Shown here piece by piece: positions 37,972 through 47,395 of a stretch of 64,000 nt of DNA. Where the stretch lies: the NCBI GenBank assembly GCA_947501615.1, contig CANMWK010000009.1, positions 1-64,000 on the forward strand, written 5' to 3'. This DNA is from an uncultured Tenacibaculum sp. Its GTDB lineage: Bacteria; Bacteroidota; Bacteroidia; Flavobacteriales; Flavobacteriaceae. The translations under genes and the position numbers were made by a program. The notes below the pieces were generated by a model. It made no database searches. It was given only the letters and a program-made list of their open reading frames with translations, and was not told the DNA's origin. Position 1 is the stretch's first letter. The number at the start of each line of letters is the position of its first letter.

Positions 37972-39285
37972 CTAAAGATCAAATCCGATACTCACTCCTA
38001 ATTTGTTTGCAATTAATTTTGTAATTCTTTGTTTTACTTCTGGAATTCTTACACTTTCTAATACTGTATTGGCAAAAGCGTACATTAATAAAGCCTTAGC
38101 TTCCTTCTTTGGAATTCCTCTTTGTTGCATGTAAAACAATGCTTGATCATCTAATTGTCCAATAGTACAACCATGTGAACATTTTACATCGTCAGCAAAG
38201 ATCTCTAATTGAGGCTTAGCATTTATAGTTGCTTTATCACTAATTAAAACATTGTTGTTTTGTTGATAAGCGTTTGTTTTCTGAGCTTCTTTTTCAACAA
38301 TAACTTTACCATTAAACACTCCTGTAGAATGATCTCCATAAATTCCTTTATAATCTTGGTGACTTTCACAGTTAGGCTCTATATGATGCACTAAAGTATG
38401 ATGATCTACATGTTGTTTTCCTTCAAGAATAGTAATTCCTTTTTGAATAGAATTAATATGCTCTCCTTTCTGATAAAAGTTTAGATTGTTTCTAGTAATG
38501 TTACCACCAAAAGAAAATGTATGAACAGAACAAACACTTTCTTTTTGTTGTTCAATATAAGTATTGTCAACTAAAGAAGCATTTATATTATCGTTTTGAA
38601 TTTTATAGTAATCTACATTAGCATGTGTGTCTACAAATATTTCCGTTACAGAATTTGTTAAAACAGCATGATCTGTTAAACTCTGATGACGCTCGATGAT
38701 TTGTACATGCGCATTACGCTCAGCAACAATTAAGTTTCGAGGTTGTAAAAACGTGGCATTTTCTGCTCCTGTAGTAAAATTTACAATTTGTATAGGTTTC
38801 TCTACTTCAACATTTCTAGGAATATGGATGTAAGCCCCTTCATTAGCAAATGCAGTATTCAACGATGTTAAGTTATCTTGCTTTGCTATTTTATTGAAAT
38901 AATTCTCTATTACAGGTTTGTATTTTGGCTTTTCTAAAGCAGAAGATAATAGGCAGACATCAATGTTATCATGAATTGTTTCAGATAAAAACGAACTGTA
39001 TTTACCATCAATAAACACAATTTTATACGTATCTATATCATGGATAAAGTATTTTTTTACATCTGCTAATTCAATAGCTTTGTCCGCTTTAGGAAATAAA
39101 CTGTAGTCTTCTTTTAAAACTGAATTTAAAGAAGTGTATTTCCAAGCTTCTAACTTTTTAGTAGGGAAGCCTAATTGTTCAAAATCTTGTAAAGCTTTTG
39201 ATCTGATTTCGTGTACGTCTGAATTTACATTTAATCCATTTTCAAAAGCTACATATGATGATATTAATTTGTCTTTTAATTCCAT
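37972..39285 (-). CDS. sufD: Fe-S cluster assembly scaffold subunit SufD
   Basis: 437 aa. The C-terminal beta-helix core has the SufBD signature HHTLVHHIEPNCESHQDYKGIYGDHSTGVFNGKVIVEKEAQKTNAYQQNNNVLISDKA, followed by KPQLEIFADDVKCSHGCTIGQLDDQALFYMQQRGIPKKEA. The N-terminal region (about 1-130) is helical with LEAWKYTSL, typical of SufD. It forms the SufBC2D complex that builds Fe-S clusters in the cytoplasm. It is the last gene of the operon here; sufS and sufE are not in the window. The intergenic DNA to sufC (39286-39390) holds short direct repeats with a TTTATAAAG core. Confidence 0.96.
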   Translation of the reverse strand: MELKDKLISSYVAFENGLNVNSDVHEIRSKALQDFEQLGFPTKKLEAWKYTSLNSVLKEDYSLFPKADKAIELADVKKYFIHDIDTYKIVFIDGKYSSFLSETIHDNIDVCLLSSALEKPKYKPVIENYFNKIAKQDNLTSLNTAFANEGAYIHIPRNVEVEKPIQIVNFTTGAENATFLQPRNLIVAERNAHVQIIERHQSLTDHAVLTNSVTEIFVDTHANVDYYKIQNDNINASLVDNTYIEQQKESVCSVHTFSFGGNITRNNLNFYQKGEHINSIQKGITILEGKQHVDHHTLVHHIEPNCESHQDYKGIYGDHSTGVFNGKVIVEKEAQKTNAYQQNNNVLISDKATINAKPQLEIFADDVKCSHGCTIGQLDDQALFYMQQRGIPKKEAKALLMYAFANTVLESVRIPEVKQRITKLIANKLGVSIGFDL

Positions 39286-39390
39286 TTTTTTGTTAGTTCT
39301 AAAGTTTATAAAGTCATAAGGTTTATAAAGTTGTAGCGTTTGTAAAAAGACACAGTCTTCAAGCTTTCCAACTTTTAACTTTCAAACTCG

Positions 39391-40143
39391 TTAACTATTC
39401 ACTTCCTCTTTAATCCAATCGTAACCTTTAGCTTCTAACTCTAATGCTAAAGAAGCATCACCAGTTTTTACGATTTTTCCGTCATGTAAAACATGTACAT
39501 AATCTGGTACAATATAATCTAATAAACGTTGGTAGTGTGTAATAACAATTACAGCATTGTCTTTAGATTTTAATTTGTTTACACCGTTAGCAACAATACG
39601 TAAAGCATCAATATCTAAACCAGAATCAGTTTCGTCAAGAATGGCTAATTTTGGCTCTAACATTGCCATTTGGAATATTTCATTACGTTTCTTTTCTCCT
39701 CCAGAAAATCCTTCATTTAAAGAACGAGATAAAAATTTACGATCTATTTCTAATAATTCAGATTTTTCACGAATCTTTTGTAGCATTTCTTTAGCAGGCA
39801 TTTCTTCTAAACCTTGTGCTTTTCTAGATTCGTTAATAGATGTTTTTACGAAATTGGTTACAGTTACTCCAGGAATTTCAACAGGATATTGAAATGATAA
39901 AAATACACCAGCGTGAGCTCTTTCTTCAGGAGCTAGTTCGCTAATATCTTCACCTTCTAATTCAATAGTTCCAGAAGTAACTTCATATTCTTCTTTACCT
40001 GCAATAACTGAAGCCATAGTACTTTTACCAGCTCCGTTAGGTCCCATAATTGCATGCACTTCTCCTGCCTTTACTTCTAAATTCAATCCTTTTAAGATTG
40101 ATTTTTCTTCTACTTCTGCGTGTAAGTTTTGAATTTTTAACAT
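39391..40143 (-). CDS. sufC: Fe-S cluster assembly ATPase SufC
   Basis: 250 aa ABC-type ATPase without membrane segments. Walker A is GPNGAGKST, the Q-loop region is FLSFQYPVEIPG, the signature is FSGGEKKRNE, Walker B is LAILDETDSGLD, and the H-loop is VITHYQRLL. All the motifs needed for ATP hydrolysis are intact. It drives conformational change of the SufBD scaffold during cluster assembly. It lies between sufB (64 bp) and sufD (105 bp). Confidence 0.97.
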   Translation of the reverse strand: MLKIQNLHAEVEEKSILKGLNLEVKAGEVHAIMGPNGAGKSTMASVIAGKEEYEVTSGTIELEGEDISELAPEERAHAGVFLSFQYPVEIPGVTVTNFVKTSINESRKAQGLEEMPAKEMLQKIREKSELLEIDRKFLSRSLNEGFSGGEKKRNEIFQMAMLEPKLAILDETDSGLDIDALRIVANGVNKLKSKDNAVIVITHYQRLLDYIVPDYVHVLHDGKIVKTGDASLALELEAKGYDWIKEEVNS

Positions 40144-40207
40144 CTTGTTTTTATGCTATTAGCTTAAAAGCTTATTTTTTTAATATTAATTTGAACTAAA
40201 TATTTAA

Positions 40208-41656
40208 TTATCCGACACTTCCTTCCAAAGAAATTTCTAATAATTTTTGTGCTTCAACAGCGAACTCCATAGGTAATTTATTTAATACCTCCTTACTAAA
40301 ACCATTTACAATTAATGCTATAGCTTTTTCAGTATCAATACCACGTTGATTACAATAGAATAATTGATCTTCACCAATTTTACTTGTTGTAGCTTCGTGT
40401 TCTATTTGGGCTGTTTTATTTTTGGCTTCAATGTATGGGAAAGTATGAGCTCCACACTCGTTACCCATTAATAAAGAATCACATTGAGAGAAGTTACGTG
40501 CGTTCTCGGCTCTTGAACCAATTTGAACTAAACCACGGTAACTATTTTGAGATTTTCCTGCTGAGATACCTTTAGAAATGATTGTTGACTTCGTGTTCTT
40601 TCCTAAGTGAATCATTTTTGTCCCAGTATCTGCTTGTTGGAAATTATTAGTTACTGCAATTGAATAAAATTCTCCAACAGAGTTGTTTCCTTTTAATACA
40701 CAACTTGGGTATTTCCAAGTTACTGCAGAACCAGTTTCAACTTGAGTCCAAGAAATCTTAGCATTAGTTTCGCATAAACCTCTTTTTGTTACAAAGTTGA
40801 AAACTCCACCTTTACCATCTGCATCACCTGGGAACCAGTTTTGAACTGTAGAGTATTTAATTTCAGCATCGTCCATCGCAATTAATTCAACTACAGCTGC
40901 GTGTAATTGATTTTCATCACGTTGAGGTGCGGTACACCCTTCTAAGTAAGAAACATAACTGCTTTCATCTGCAACTACTAAAGTTCTTTCGAATTGTCCT
41001 GTTCCACCTTCATTAATTCTGAAGTATGTAGATAATTCCATCGGACAACGAACTCCTTTAGGAATATAACAGAAAGATCCATCAGAAAATACAGCCGAGT
41101 TTAATGCTGCGTAAAAATTATCTGTTGGTGGTACAACTGAACCGATGTATTTCTTTACTAATTCTGGATGTTCTTGGATAGCTTCAGAAATAGGCATAAA
41201 AATAATACCTTTTTCAGCTAGAGTTTCTTTAAAAGTAGTAGCAACAGAAACAGAATCCATTACGATATCTACAGCAACATTAGCTAAACGCTTTTGTTCG
41301 TCTAAAGAAATCCCTAGTTTCTCGAAAGTAGCTAACATTTCTGGATCTACTTCGTCTAAACTATTTAATTTTGGTTTTTGCTTTGGAGCAGAGTAATATG
41401 AAATGTCCTGAAATTTAGGTTTTTCATAATGTACATTAGCCCATTCTGGCTCTTCCATTTCTTGCCAAATTCTAAAAGCTTCTAATCGCCATTCCGTCAT
41501 CCATTCTGGCTCATTTTTCTTTTTAGAAATAGCACGAACTATATCTTCATTAAGTCCTTTAGCAAAAGTTTCACTTTCTATATCTGTATAAAAACCATAT
41601 TCATATTCTTTGGTTTTTAACTCTTCTCTTAAATCGTCTTCAGTATATTTACTCAT
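40208..41656 (-). CDS. sufB: Fe-S cluster assembly scaffold protein SufB
   Basis: 482 aa, the standard length. Landmarks are [88 protein letters not shown] and [36 protein letters not shown]. The cluster-binding region with the conserved Cys and Glu is intact. It is the main scaffold on which SufBC2D assembles clusters. A four-helix-bundle gene ends 28 bp upstream of its start. Confidence 0.97.
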   Translation of the reverse strand: MSKYTEDDLREELKTKEYEYGFYTDIESETFAKGLNEDIVRAISKKKNEPEWMTEWRLEAFRIWQEMEEPEWANVHYEKPKFQDISYYSAPKQKPKLNSLDEVDPEMLATFEKLGISLDEQKRLANVAVDIVMDSVSVATTFKETLAEKGIIFMPISEAIQEHPELVKKYIGSVVPPTDNFYAALNSAVFSDGSFCYIPKGVRCPMELSTYFRINEGGTGQFERTLVVADESSYVSYLEGCTAPQRDENQLHAAVVELIAMDDAEIKYSTVQNWFPGDADGKGGVFNFVTKRGLCETNAKISWTQVETGSAVTWKYPSCVLKGNNSVGEFYSIAVTNNFQQADTGTKMIHLGKNTKSTIISKGISAGKSQNSYRGLVQIGSRAENARNFSQCDSLLMGNECGAHTFPYIEAKNKTAQIEHEATTSKIGEDQLFYCNQRGIDTEKAIALIVNGFSKEVLNKLPMEFAVEAQKLLEISLEGSVG

Positions 41657-41684
41657 ATCCTGTTTTAGTTAAAAAGATAAAAGT

Positions 41685-42056
41685 TTATAAAGTTGAATGT
41701 AGATATTTTAACAATCCACTAATTAATTTTGAAACTTCGTTAACTTTATCTTTTAGTTCTATAAACTCATTTTTATTAATATAATTAATATCGAAAGCAA
41801 CATAAATTTGAGATCTTACTTCTCCTGCTGATGCTTTTGCTATGTATAAGAATCGCATAAACTCCTTTGTTGTTTGTCTTTCAAAACCTTCAGCTATATT
41901 TGAAGAAATCGAAACACTTGCTCTTCTTATTTGATCCTTTAATCCATGATCTTTTTTAAAAAGTGAGTTAGAATTTGTTATACCATAAATCTTGGTATTT
42001 AATTCTCTTGCTTTTTGCCAAGACAGAATTTCTTCAAAGGAATTAAATTTTCCCAT
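41685..42056 (-). CDS. Four-helix-bundle protein of the 23S rRNA intervening-sequence family
   Basis: 123 aa. FEEILSWQKARELNTKIYGI, DHGLKDQIRRASVSISSNIAEGFERQTTKEFMRFLYIAKASAGEVRSQIYVA and NEVSKLISGLLKYL are the typical helices of this family. Members were first seen inside rRNA intervening sequences and form pentameric helical bundles that probably bind nucleic acid; the function is unknown. Here it sits between sufA and sufB on the same strand, with 90 and 28 bp gaps, so it is probably co-transcribed with the suf genes. No catalytic residues are evident. Confidence 0.9.
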   Translation of the reverse strand: MGKFNSFEEILSWQKARELNTKIYGITNSNSLFKKDHGLKDQIRRASVSISSNIAEGFERQTTKEFMRFLYIAKASAGEVRSQIYVAFDINYINKNEFIELKDKVNEVSKLISGLLKYLHSTL

Positions 42057-42146
42057 GTTTTTCTTTTTCTACAACATTTTTTCGATCAGGTAAAAGCATA
42101 CTAACTTATTACCTTAAAACTTTTTCAACTTTTTTAACTTCTGAAG

Positions 42147-42476
42147 CTATAGAGAAAAGCTCTCTCCACAACCACATGTTCTATTGGCGTTAGGATTGTT
42201 AAAAACAAAACCTTTACCATTTAAACCACCAGAATATTCTAGTGTAGTTCCCACTAAATACAAGAAACTTTTTTTATCAACAATGATTTTTACACCATTG
42301 TCTTCGAAAAGTTTATCATTTTCTTCTTGTGAATTATCAAATTTTAAATCGTAAGAAAGTCCTGAACAACCACCGCTTTTTACACCAACACGTACAAAGT
42401 CGTTTATAGCATCAAAACCTTCTTCGGTCATTAATTGAACAACTTTCTTTTTAGCTGTTTCTGAAACTTTTATCAT
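42147..42476 (-). CDS. sufA: A-type Fe-S carrier (SufA/IscA/ErpA family)
   Basis: 109 aa. The three ligand cysteines are present: one in VGVKSGGCSGLSYDL and two in the C-terminal CGCGESFSL. It is an A-type carrier that receives or delivers Fe-S clusters. It is the first gene of the suf operon, with a TATCTTTG box 31-38 bp upstream. Naming it sufA rather than erpA or iscA follows from context. Confidence 0.93.
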   Translation of the reverse strand: MIKVSETAKKKVVQLMTEEGFDAINDFVRVGVKSGGCSGLSYDLKFDNSQEENDKLFEDNGVKIIVDKKSFLYLVGTTLEYSGGLNGKGFVFNNPNANRTCGCGESFSL

Positions 42477-42506
42477 ACTTTAAATTGATTAAGTCTAAAT
42501 TGAGTG

Positions 42507-42514
42507 CAAAGATA
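42507..42514 (-). promoter_or_regulatory. Probable suf operon promoter box
   Basis: On the minus strand the sequence reads TATCTTTG (TAnnTTTG), 31 bp upstream of the sufA start. No clear -33 TTTG is seen at the usual distance. Confidence 0.5.
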
Positions 42515-42603
42515 AATACAAAATGTCATATTATCCTATTTTTAGAATGAATATGATCTATGCAACTATAATGTTTAACTATTTTGTCGTAAAAGTTTAT
42601 TAA

Positions 42604-43677
42604 TTATTTCTGAAAATATGGATTATTTACGAATTCTGTATCAGTAAGGGTAAGTAAAAAAGCTTTTAAATCTGCTTTATCTTGATCGGTAAGTCCAACT
42701 CCACCTTGGGCTACTTTTTTCATTAATGGATCTATGGTTGAAGAGTTTTTTAATCCTTCGGAATAATGATCAATAACTTCCTCTATAGTAGCAAATCTAC
42801 CATCGTGCATATAAGGTGCAGTAAAAGCTAAATTTCTTAAGGAAGGTGTTCTGAATTTTCCATTGTCGTTTGGATCACCACTAATGGCTCCTAAACCAAG
42901 ATCAGTAAAAGTTTCATCTAATCCGTTATTATGAAATTGATTATCGGTCCATAACGGATTGTTTTCACTTCCATGGCAATGGAAACAATCGCCTTTACTT
43001 TCTTCCATAAAAACATTAAATCCGTTTTGTTCTTCTGGTGTAAGCTCTATTTCGTTATTTAAAAAACGATCAAATTTTGAGTTTCCAGAAATTAAAGTTC
43101 TTTCAAATTGAGCAAGAGCTTTTACTACTAAAGTAGAATCAATTTCTATATCACCAAAAGCCTGTTCAAATAATGAAGGATATTCAGCATGGTTTTTAAG
43201 CTTGTTAGCTATTTCTTTCCAGTCACTATTCATTTCTAAATGATTGGTAACAGGTTCGAAAGCCTGACTCTCTAATCCGAATTCTTTTCCATCCCAAGCA
43301 AAACGCTCGTCAAAATTCCAAGCTAAATTAAACAAAGGCATAGCATTACGAGTTCCTAGTCTATTATTTACACCTTCACTAAACTGTAAGTTGTCGGTAA
43401 AAGATTTTGCAGGATCGTGACACGAAGCACAAGAAATTGAATTATCGTTTGAAAGTATAGTATCGAAAAATAATTTTTTTCCTAAAGACACACCTTCTTG
43501 TGTAGTAGGATTTGTACTAGGTATTACTGGAGCAATAAGTTTATCGCTAAAAAGTTTAGGTATATCTAAAGAAATTTCAACAGGTGTGTATGTTTCTTGT
43601 ACATTATTGTCATCAGAAGAACAAGAAGTGAAAACACTTATTAAAATGAAAGAAAATATACAATTACGAATCATCAT
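42604..43677 (-). CDS. Diheme cytochrome c peroxidase family protein (MauG/MbnH-like lipoprotein)
   Basis: 357 aa. The signal ends in FTSC, a lipobox. Two c-type haem sites are seen, CASCH (83-87) and CFHCH (231-235), with family motifs EGVSLGKKLFFDTILSNDNSISC, FAWDG, RTPSLRNLAFTAPYMHDGRFATIEEVIDHY. This is the CcpA/MauG superfamily. The gene overlaps the MbnP-like gene upstream by 11-14 bases; a second Met at 43674 is also possible. In known MbnP-MbnH pairs the diheme enzyme oxidises a Trp on its partner to kynurenine to make a copper site. That role is plausible here, but ordinary peroxidase activity cannot be excluded. Confidence 0.9.
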   Translation of the reverse strand: MMIRNCIFSFILISVFTSCSSDDNNVQETYTPVEISLDIPKLFSDKLIAPVIPSTNPTTQEGVSLGKKLFFDTILSNDNSISCASCHDPAKSFTDNLQFSEGVNNRLGTRNAMPLFNLAWNFDERFAWDGKEFGLESQAFEPVTNHLEMNSDWKEIANKLKNHAEYPSLFEQAFGDIEIDSTLVVKALAQFERTLISGNSKFDRFLNNEIELTPEEQNGFNVFMEESKGDCFHCHGSENNPLWTDNQFHNNGLDETFTDLGLGAISGDPNDNGKFRTPSLRNLAFTAPYMHDGRFATIEEVIDHYSEGLKNSSTIDPLMKKVAQGGVGLTDQDKADLKAFLLTLTDTEFVNNPYFQK

Positions 43678-44434
43678 CTAAACTAAAAACAGTAGCACCA
43701 TTAGCATTCATTAATATTTGTGCGTCGAAATTAGGCATTAACATTTGGTTTAATGTGTTTAAATCCCAAGTATTAGGATCTTCAAACCATTGGTTAATAT
43801 CAATATTTACATTAATTACGATATCACTATCTGTAACTTCTATATCAGTTAAACTAATTGGAATCGAAGTATCTTGATATACGGGATTAACTGGATCTGT
43901 AATATTTGCCGCTCGAATAACATGATAATTAAATCCGCTTGCTGTTGGAGTAGTTGCGCTTGAGTATTTCCCATCAAACTGCATGTAGTGATAACCACCT
44001 CCTAACATTGCAGGTACATTGAAGCTAGCAGAATTTAAATCTGCATATTCTCCATCTGTGTTGTCTTCGTCAGAGAAACCAAAAGTAAAATCAAGGCTAT
44101 ACATTCCATTAAGCACAATTTTATCAGTTTCAAAAGATAAGTTTTGCTCTTCTCCAAGATCAACAAGTAAGTAGTCTGATAAATCAGTTTCATTATCGTT
44201 AGCATCAACTAATTTAATGTTAGATAGTACATATCTATATCGTTCGATGCTTACCTTATCTTCATTTCTCGTTTCAAATTTTTCGGTATTAAAATCAGCT
44301 TTTGTCACAAGAACGTCATCCCATTTATGTACAAAGTTGATTGTGATTTTTTTGCTTTGTAACGTATCATCTTCATTACTAGAACAAGAAATGAAAAGCA
44401 AAAGAGTAAGTAGTGAAACGATTATTTTATTCAT
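43664..44434 (-). CDS. MbnP-like lipoprotein (putative copper-binding partner)
   Basis: 256 aa. The signal MNKIIVSLLTLLLFISC ends in a lipobox, so it is lipid-anchored. The body follows the MbnP pattern: KITINFVHKWDDV near the start, YRYVLSNIKLVDANDNE, a central YSLDFTFGFSDEDN, and LGGGYHYMQFDGKYSS followed by FNYHVIRA. There is a Trp at residue 38 in FVHKW, and two further Trp near the C-terminus. MbnP proteins are periplasmic copper binders modified by a diheme partner. The overlapping downstream peroxidase gene supports the pairing. Which Trp, if any, is modified is unknown. Confidence 0.8.
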   Translation of the reverse strand: MNKIIVSLLTLLLFISCSSNEDDTLQSKKITINFVHKWDDVLVTKADFNTEKFETRNEDKVSIERYRYVLSNIKLVDANDNETDLSDYLLVDLGEEQNLSFETDKIVLNGMYSLDFTFGFSDEDNTDGEYADLNSASFNVPAMLGGGYHYMQFDGKYSSATTPTASGFNYHVIRAANITDPVNPVYQDTSIPISLTDIEVTDSDIVINVNIDINQWFEDPNTWDLNTLNQMLMPNFDAQILMNANGATVFSLDDDS

Positions 44435-44437
44435 TAT

Positions 44438-45781
44438 TTATTTGATTTTAACTATTAATACGTCAGAAAAGCCTTTGTTTTCAGTAATATCAACATCATT
44501 ACTGTTACTTTCTCCAACGGCTACAATATTATTGTTTTCTAATTCAATAACATCGTAAAGTAGGTCTATATTGCTGCCGCCTATAATTTTTTGCCAAGTT
44601 GTGTTTCCCTCAGTAGAAATTTTTAAAATCCAAGCATCATTTTGGCCATTATTAGTAAACTGATTATCTGTACTTCTAGAATTACCGGCTAAGATAAAAC
44701 CACCATTTTTACTTGGATAAATTGATGTTCCTGCATCGAAACTAGAACCCCCATAAGTTTTTTCCCAGATAATATTTCCGCTTTCAGAAAATTTGACCAA
44801 CCACAAATCACCGCCGCCTTGGTTATTAGAAACATCTAAATCTGTGCTTCTAGTATTTCCAATGCACAAGAAATTCCCATCATTAGTTTTTGTGATTTTT
44901 GAAGCTTTATCAATTTGAGACCCACCTAAACTTTTTTCCCAAACCAATGTACCTGTACTATTAATTTTAACAATCCAAAAATCATAATCACCTTTTGGAT
45001 TTGAAATGTCTGTGTCGGTACTATCTGAAGTTCCTAGAATAATAAACCCATTATCATTAGTTTGTACTACATCTACAGCAGTATCTGTAAATGTACCACC
45101 GAAAAACTTTGTCCATTCGGTATCTCCAGATGCGTTTAATTTAATAGCCCAAAAATCGCCACCAGCATGTTTTGAAGCTATCCTAGAATTTCCTTGTCCG
45201 CCAGAAGATGTTACATCCAATTCACCAGTAATTAAAAAGCCATTATCTGAAGTTTGAATTACAGAAGTTCCAAAGTCGTTACCAGAAAAGCCAAAAGTTT
45301 TTTTCCAGCTAATTGTTCCGTTAGGAGTAAGTTTAATCAGCCAAAAATCAGAATTTCCTTCATTTTCACCAACATCTCCATCGTCACTTTTACTGAAGCC
45401 TAAAAGCGCGTAGCCGCCATCAGAAGTTTGTAATAATGAATTTCCACGATCATCTTTAGAACCACCATAAGAATTTTGCCATTGAAGATTACCATTGCTG
45501 TCATATTTCAGCATAAGAAAGTCAGAATCATTTCCAGTTCTAGCAACAACATCACCATCATTGCTATCCACATATCCTAAAATAGCATAGCCATTGTCAT
45601 TAGTGGCTACTACAGCATGAGCAACTTCGTTTTTACTACCTCCAAAGGTTTTGGTAAAATCAATTTCACCTAAAAAAGAAGGAGTAGGAGGTGAAGTCGA
45701 CACATCATCAGGATCACTACTACAAGAAATAATTATAAATAGTAAACTTAAATATTTTATGTGTTTATTAAAGTCTATCAG
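44438..45781 (-). CDS. Beta-propeller lipoprotein without a visible ATG/GTG/TTG start
   Basis: The frame codes for ~420 residues of seven or so ~55-aa repeats of the type GGSxxDxGxSxxxTxDGGYxxxGxSxSxDGDVxxxxGxxDxWxxKL, a propeller of the kind seen in Bacteroidetes surface proteins. The annotatable GTG at 45703 would remove a clear lipoprotein signal just upstream in frame (HIKYLSLLFIIISC-SSDPDD, Cys codon at 45722-45724). Between that signal and the in-frame stop of the preceding gene at 45785-45787 there is no ATG, GTG or TTG. The only candidates are CTG (45779-45781) and ATA. The 5' end given here uses CTG and is uncertain. Confidence 0.65.
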   Translation of the reverse strand: MIDFNKHIKYLSLLFIIISCSSDPDDVSTSPPTPSFLGEIDFTKTFGGSKNEVAHAVVATNDNGYAILGYVDSNDGDVVARTGNDSDFLMLKYDSNGNLQWQNSYGGSKDDRGNSLLQTSDGGYALLGFSKSDDGDVGENEGNSDFWLIKLTPNGTISWKKTFGFSGNDFGTSVIQTSDNGFLITGELDVTSSGGQGNSRIASKHAGGDFWAIKLNASGDTEWTKFFGGTFTDTAVDVVQTNDNGFIILGTSDSTDTDISNPKGDYDFWIVKINSTGTLVWEKSLGGSQIDKASKITKTNDGNFLCIGNTRSTDLDVSNNQGGGDLWLVKFSESGNIIWEKTYGGSSFDAGTSIYPSKNGGFILAGNSRSTDNQFTNNGQNDAWILKISTEGNTTWQKIIGGSNIDLLYDVIELENNNIVAVGESNSNDVDITENKGFSDVLIVKIK

Positions 45782-45784
45782 TCT

Positions 45785-47254
45785 TTATTTTAAAATTAAT
45801 TTTTTACCAATTGTATTGTTGATTTTTACAATGTAAATACCACTTGATTGTTGGGTAAGAGGTATGGTGAAGTTTTTTTGGTTGATATTTTTTTGTTGGT
45901 AAACTCTTTTGCCTAAAATATTAAACACTTCAATAGATTGAATAGGTTGATCTGTGGCAATTATTCTTGGGTTTTCACGTGCAGGATTGGGAGTGATAAT
46001 GTAGTTGTTCTTGGGTTTTGTTATAGATCCTGTAGATAAAGTTCCGCTTTTCCTAACAATAAACAAACCGTTATTAGTATCACTTATGATAATGTTTCCA
46101 CTGGGAAAATAAGGGTATACACTCCATGCACCATCAGTATTAGCTCCATTGCTATTTGGATACGTGTCAAAAAAACCTATTTCTGTCATAGCGTTTGTAG
46201 AAGCTGCAATATTTGTAATGTCTAATACTCGCATTCCTGCTGTGTAACTAGCCATAAAAAACTCATTACCTTTTACATAACCGTTATGGTCTATTGCCTG
46301 AGTTGGGCCAAAATATGTAGAAGAAAGACTAGGGTTGTCTAAATCAGTAAAATTAAAAACTAAAGTTCTAGTGTTTAAACCAAAGTTACCTTCATCATTT
46401 TCGTCACCTAGAATAAAATAACGTTGATCTTCTGTTAACCATCCTTGGTGAACATATCCAACCTGAGGATAATCAACTGTAGATAACTCAACAACATTAC
46501 TTTTATCAGTCACATCAAGAATTACAATTTCGTTTTCATTGCTTCCAATAAAAATTTCTTTTCCATTGTGTGCTGTGTCAGGGCCACTATAAGTAACAAC
46601 CTGAGCATCGTGTGTATAACCGCTTCCCGTATAACCTCCTAAAGAAGTTGGATTTAATGGATCAGAAATGTCTAGGAAAATTGGCCCTCCACCATTGTCT
46701 GCTCTACACCCAACCAAATACGCAACAGCTTTATCTTCATTAATTACAATATTATGACAGCTAGCTACTCCTGTATATACTGTATCTGCGGTAAAGTTCA
46801 CTGGTGGTGAAGTAACATTACGTAGCCTAGTTAAGTCGAAAACTTGCACTCCATGATTTCCAACTATATCAGCAACAATAAAAGCATAATTATTGTATAT
46901 TTTAATATCTCTCCAAAAATTAGTTCCTGCATTGGTGTTTAATCTACCAAGCACAACCGGGTTTATTGGGTCGCTAATATCGACAAATGCAGTACTGTTG
47001 GAAGTTCCCACAATAGCATATTCTTTACCAGTAGTTGGGTCTGTCCAACCCCAGATATCGCTACCATCAGCTGTAGTAGAACCCGATAATTCTTGTAATG
47101 AAACTGTTGCCATTAAGTCGTAATCGTTACAAGGGTATGAACCTGCAAGACCACTATTACATGGTGTTTGTGAGAATATAGAAGTGTGAAAAAGAATAGC
47201 TATTATACATACTAATAATAGCTTTTTTTCAAATGTTGTTTTTTTTGGAGCCAT
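45785..47254 (-). CDS. Choice-of-anchor B family protein with T9SS tail
   Basis: 489 aa from the ATG at 47254. A TTG two codons upstream would put the start inside a TAAATTTG box. The signal peptide ends near IFSQ. Residues 45-410 form a propeller of LVIVD-type repeats (AFVDISDPINPVVLGRL, VQVFDLTRLRNV, IFLDISDPLNPTSLGGY, MRVLDITNI), as in the choice-of-anchor B family. The last ~75 residues (ITPNPARENPRI...VFNILGKRVYQQ...GIYIVKINNTIGKKLILK) are a type A T9SS sorting domain, so it is displayed on the surface. It is the first gene of the operon with the MbnP-like and diheme proteins and may be part of the same system. Confidence 0.88.
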   Translation of the reverse strand: MAPKKTTFEKKLLLVCIIAILFHTSIFSQTPCNSGLAGSYPCNDYDLMATVSLQELSGSTTADGSDIWGWTDPTTGKEYAIVGTSNSTAFVDISDPINPVVLGRLNTNAGTNFWRDIKIYNNYAFIVADIVGNHGVQVFDLTRLRNVTSPPVNFTADTVYTGVASCHNIVINEDKAVAYLVGCRADNGGGPIFLDISDPLNPTSLGGYTGSGYTHDAQVVTYSGPDTAHNGKEIFIGSNENEIVILDVTDKSNVVELSTVDYPQVGYVHQGWLTEDQRYFILGDENDEGNFGLNTRTLVFNFTDLDNPSLSSTYFGPTQAIDHNGYVKGNEFFMASYTAGMRVLDITNIAASTNAMTEIGFFDTYPNSNGANTDGAWSVYPYFPSGNIIISDTNNGLFIVRKSGTLSTGSITKPKNNYIITPNPARENPRIIATDQPIQSIEVFNILGKRVYQQKNINQKNFTIPLTQQSSGIYIVKINNTIGKKLILK

Positions 47255-47362
47255 AAACAAATTTATGAAATTCAGTAGGTTAATTTTAAAATAAAACAGT
47301 TAAAAGTATAAAATTCCTAATAATTATTTAAAATTATTTAATTTAATTGATTAGATCTACCA

Positions 47363-47391
47363 TTTGATTTTTAAATCTAATAGTATCTTTG
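47363..47391 (+). promoter_or_regulatory. thiL promoter, near-consensus -33/-7
   Basis: TTTG (47363-47366), a 17-bp spacer, then TATCTTTG (47384-47391), an excellent match to the flavobacterial TTTG-N17-TAnnTTTG promoter. The ATG begins only 4 bp after the box, so the transcript is probably leaderless or nearly so. Confidence 0.72.
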
Positions 47392-47395
47392 TAGC

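Noticed and set aside
45701..45703. GTG as start of the propeller lipoprotein
   Set aside because: It would discard a well-formed lipoprotein signal and lipobox that is in frame immediately upstream.
47255..47260. TTG start two codons before the ATG of the choice-of-anchor B gene
   Set aside because: The ATG at 47252-47254 gives a normal N-terminus, and the TTG lies in a TAAATTTG promoter-like box.
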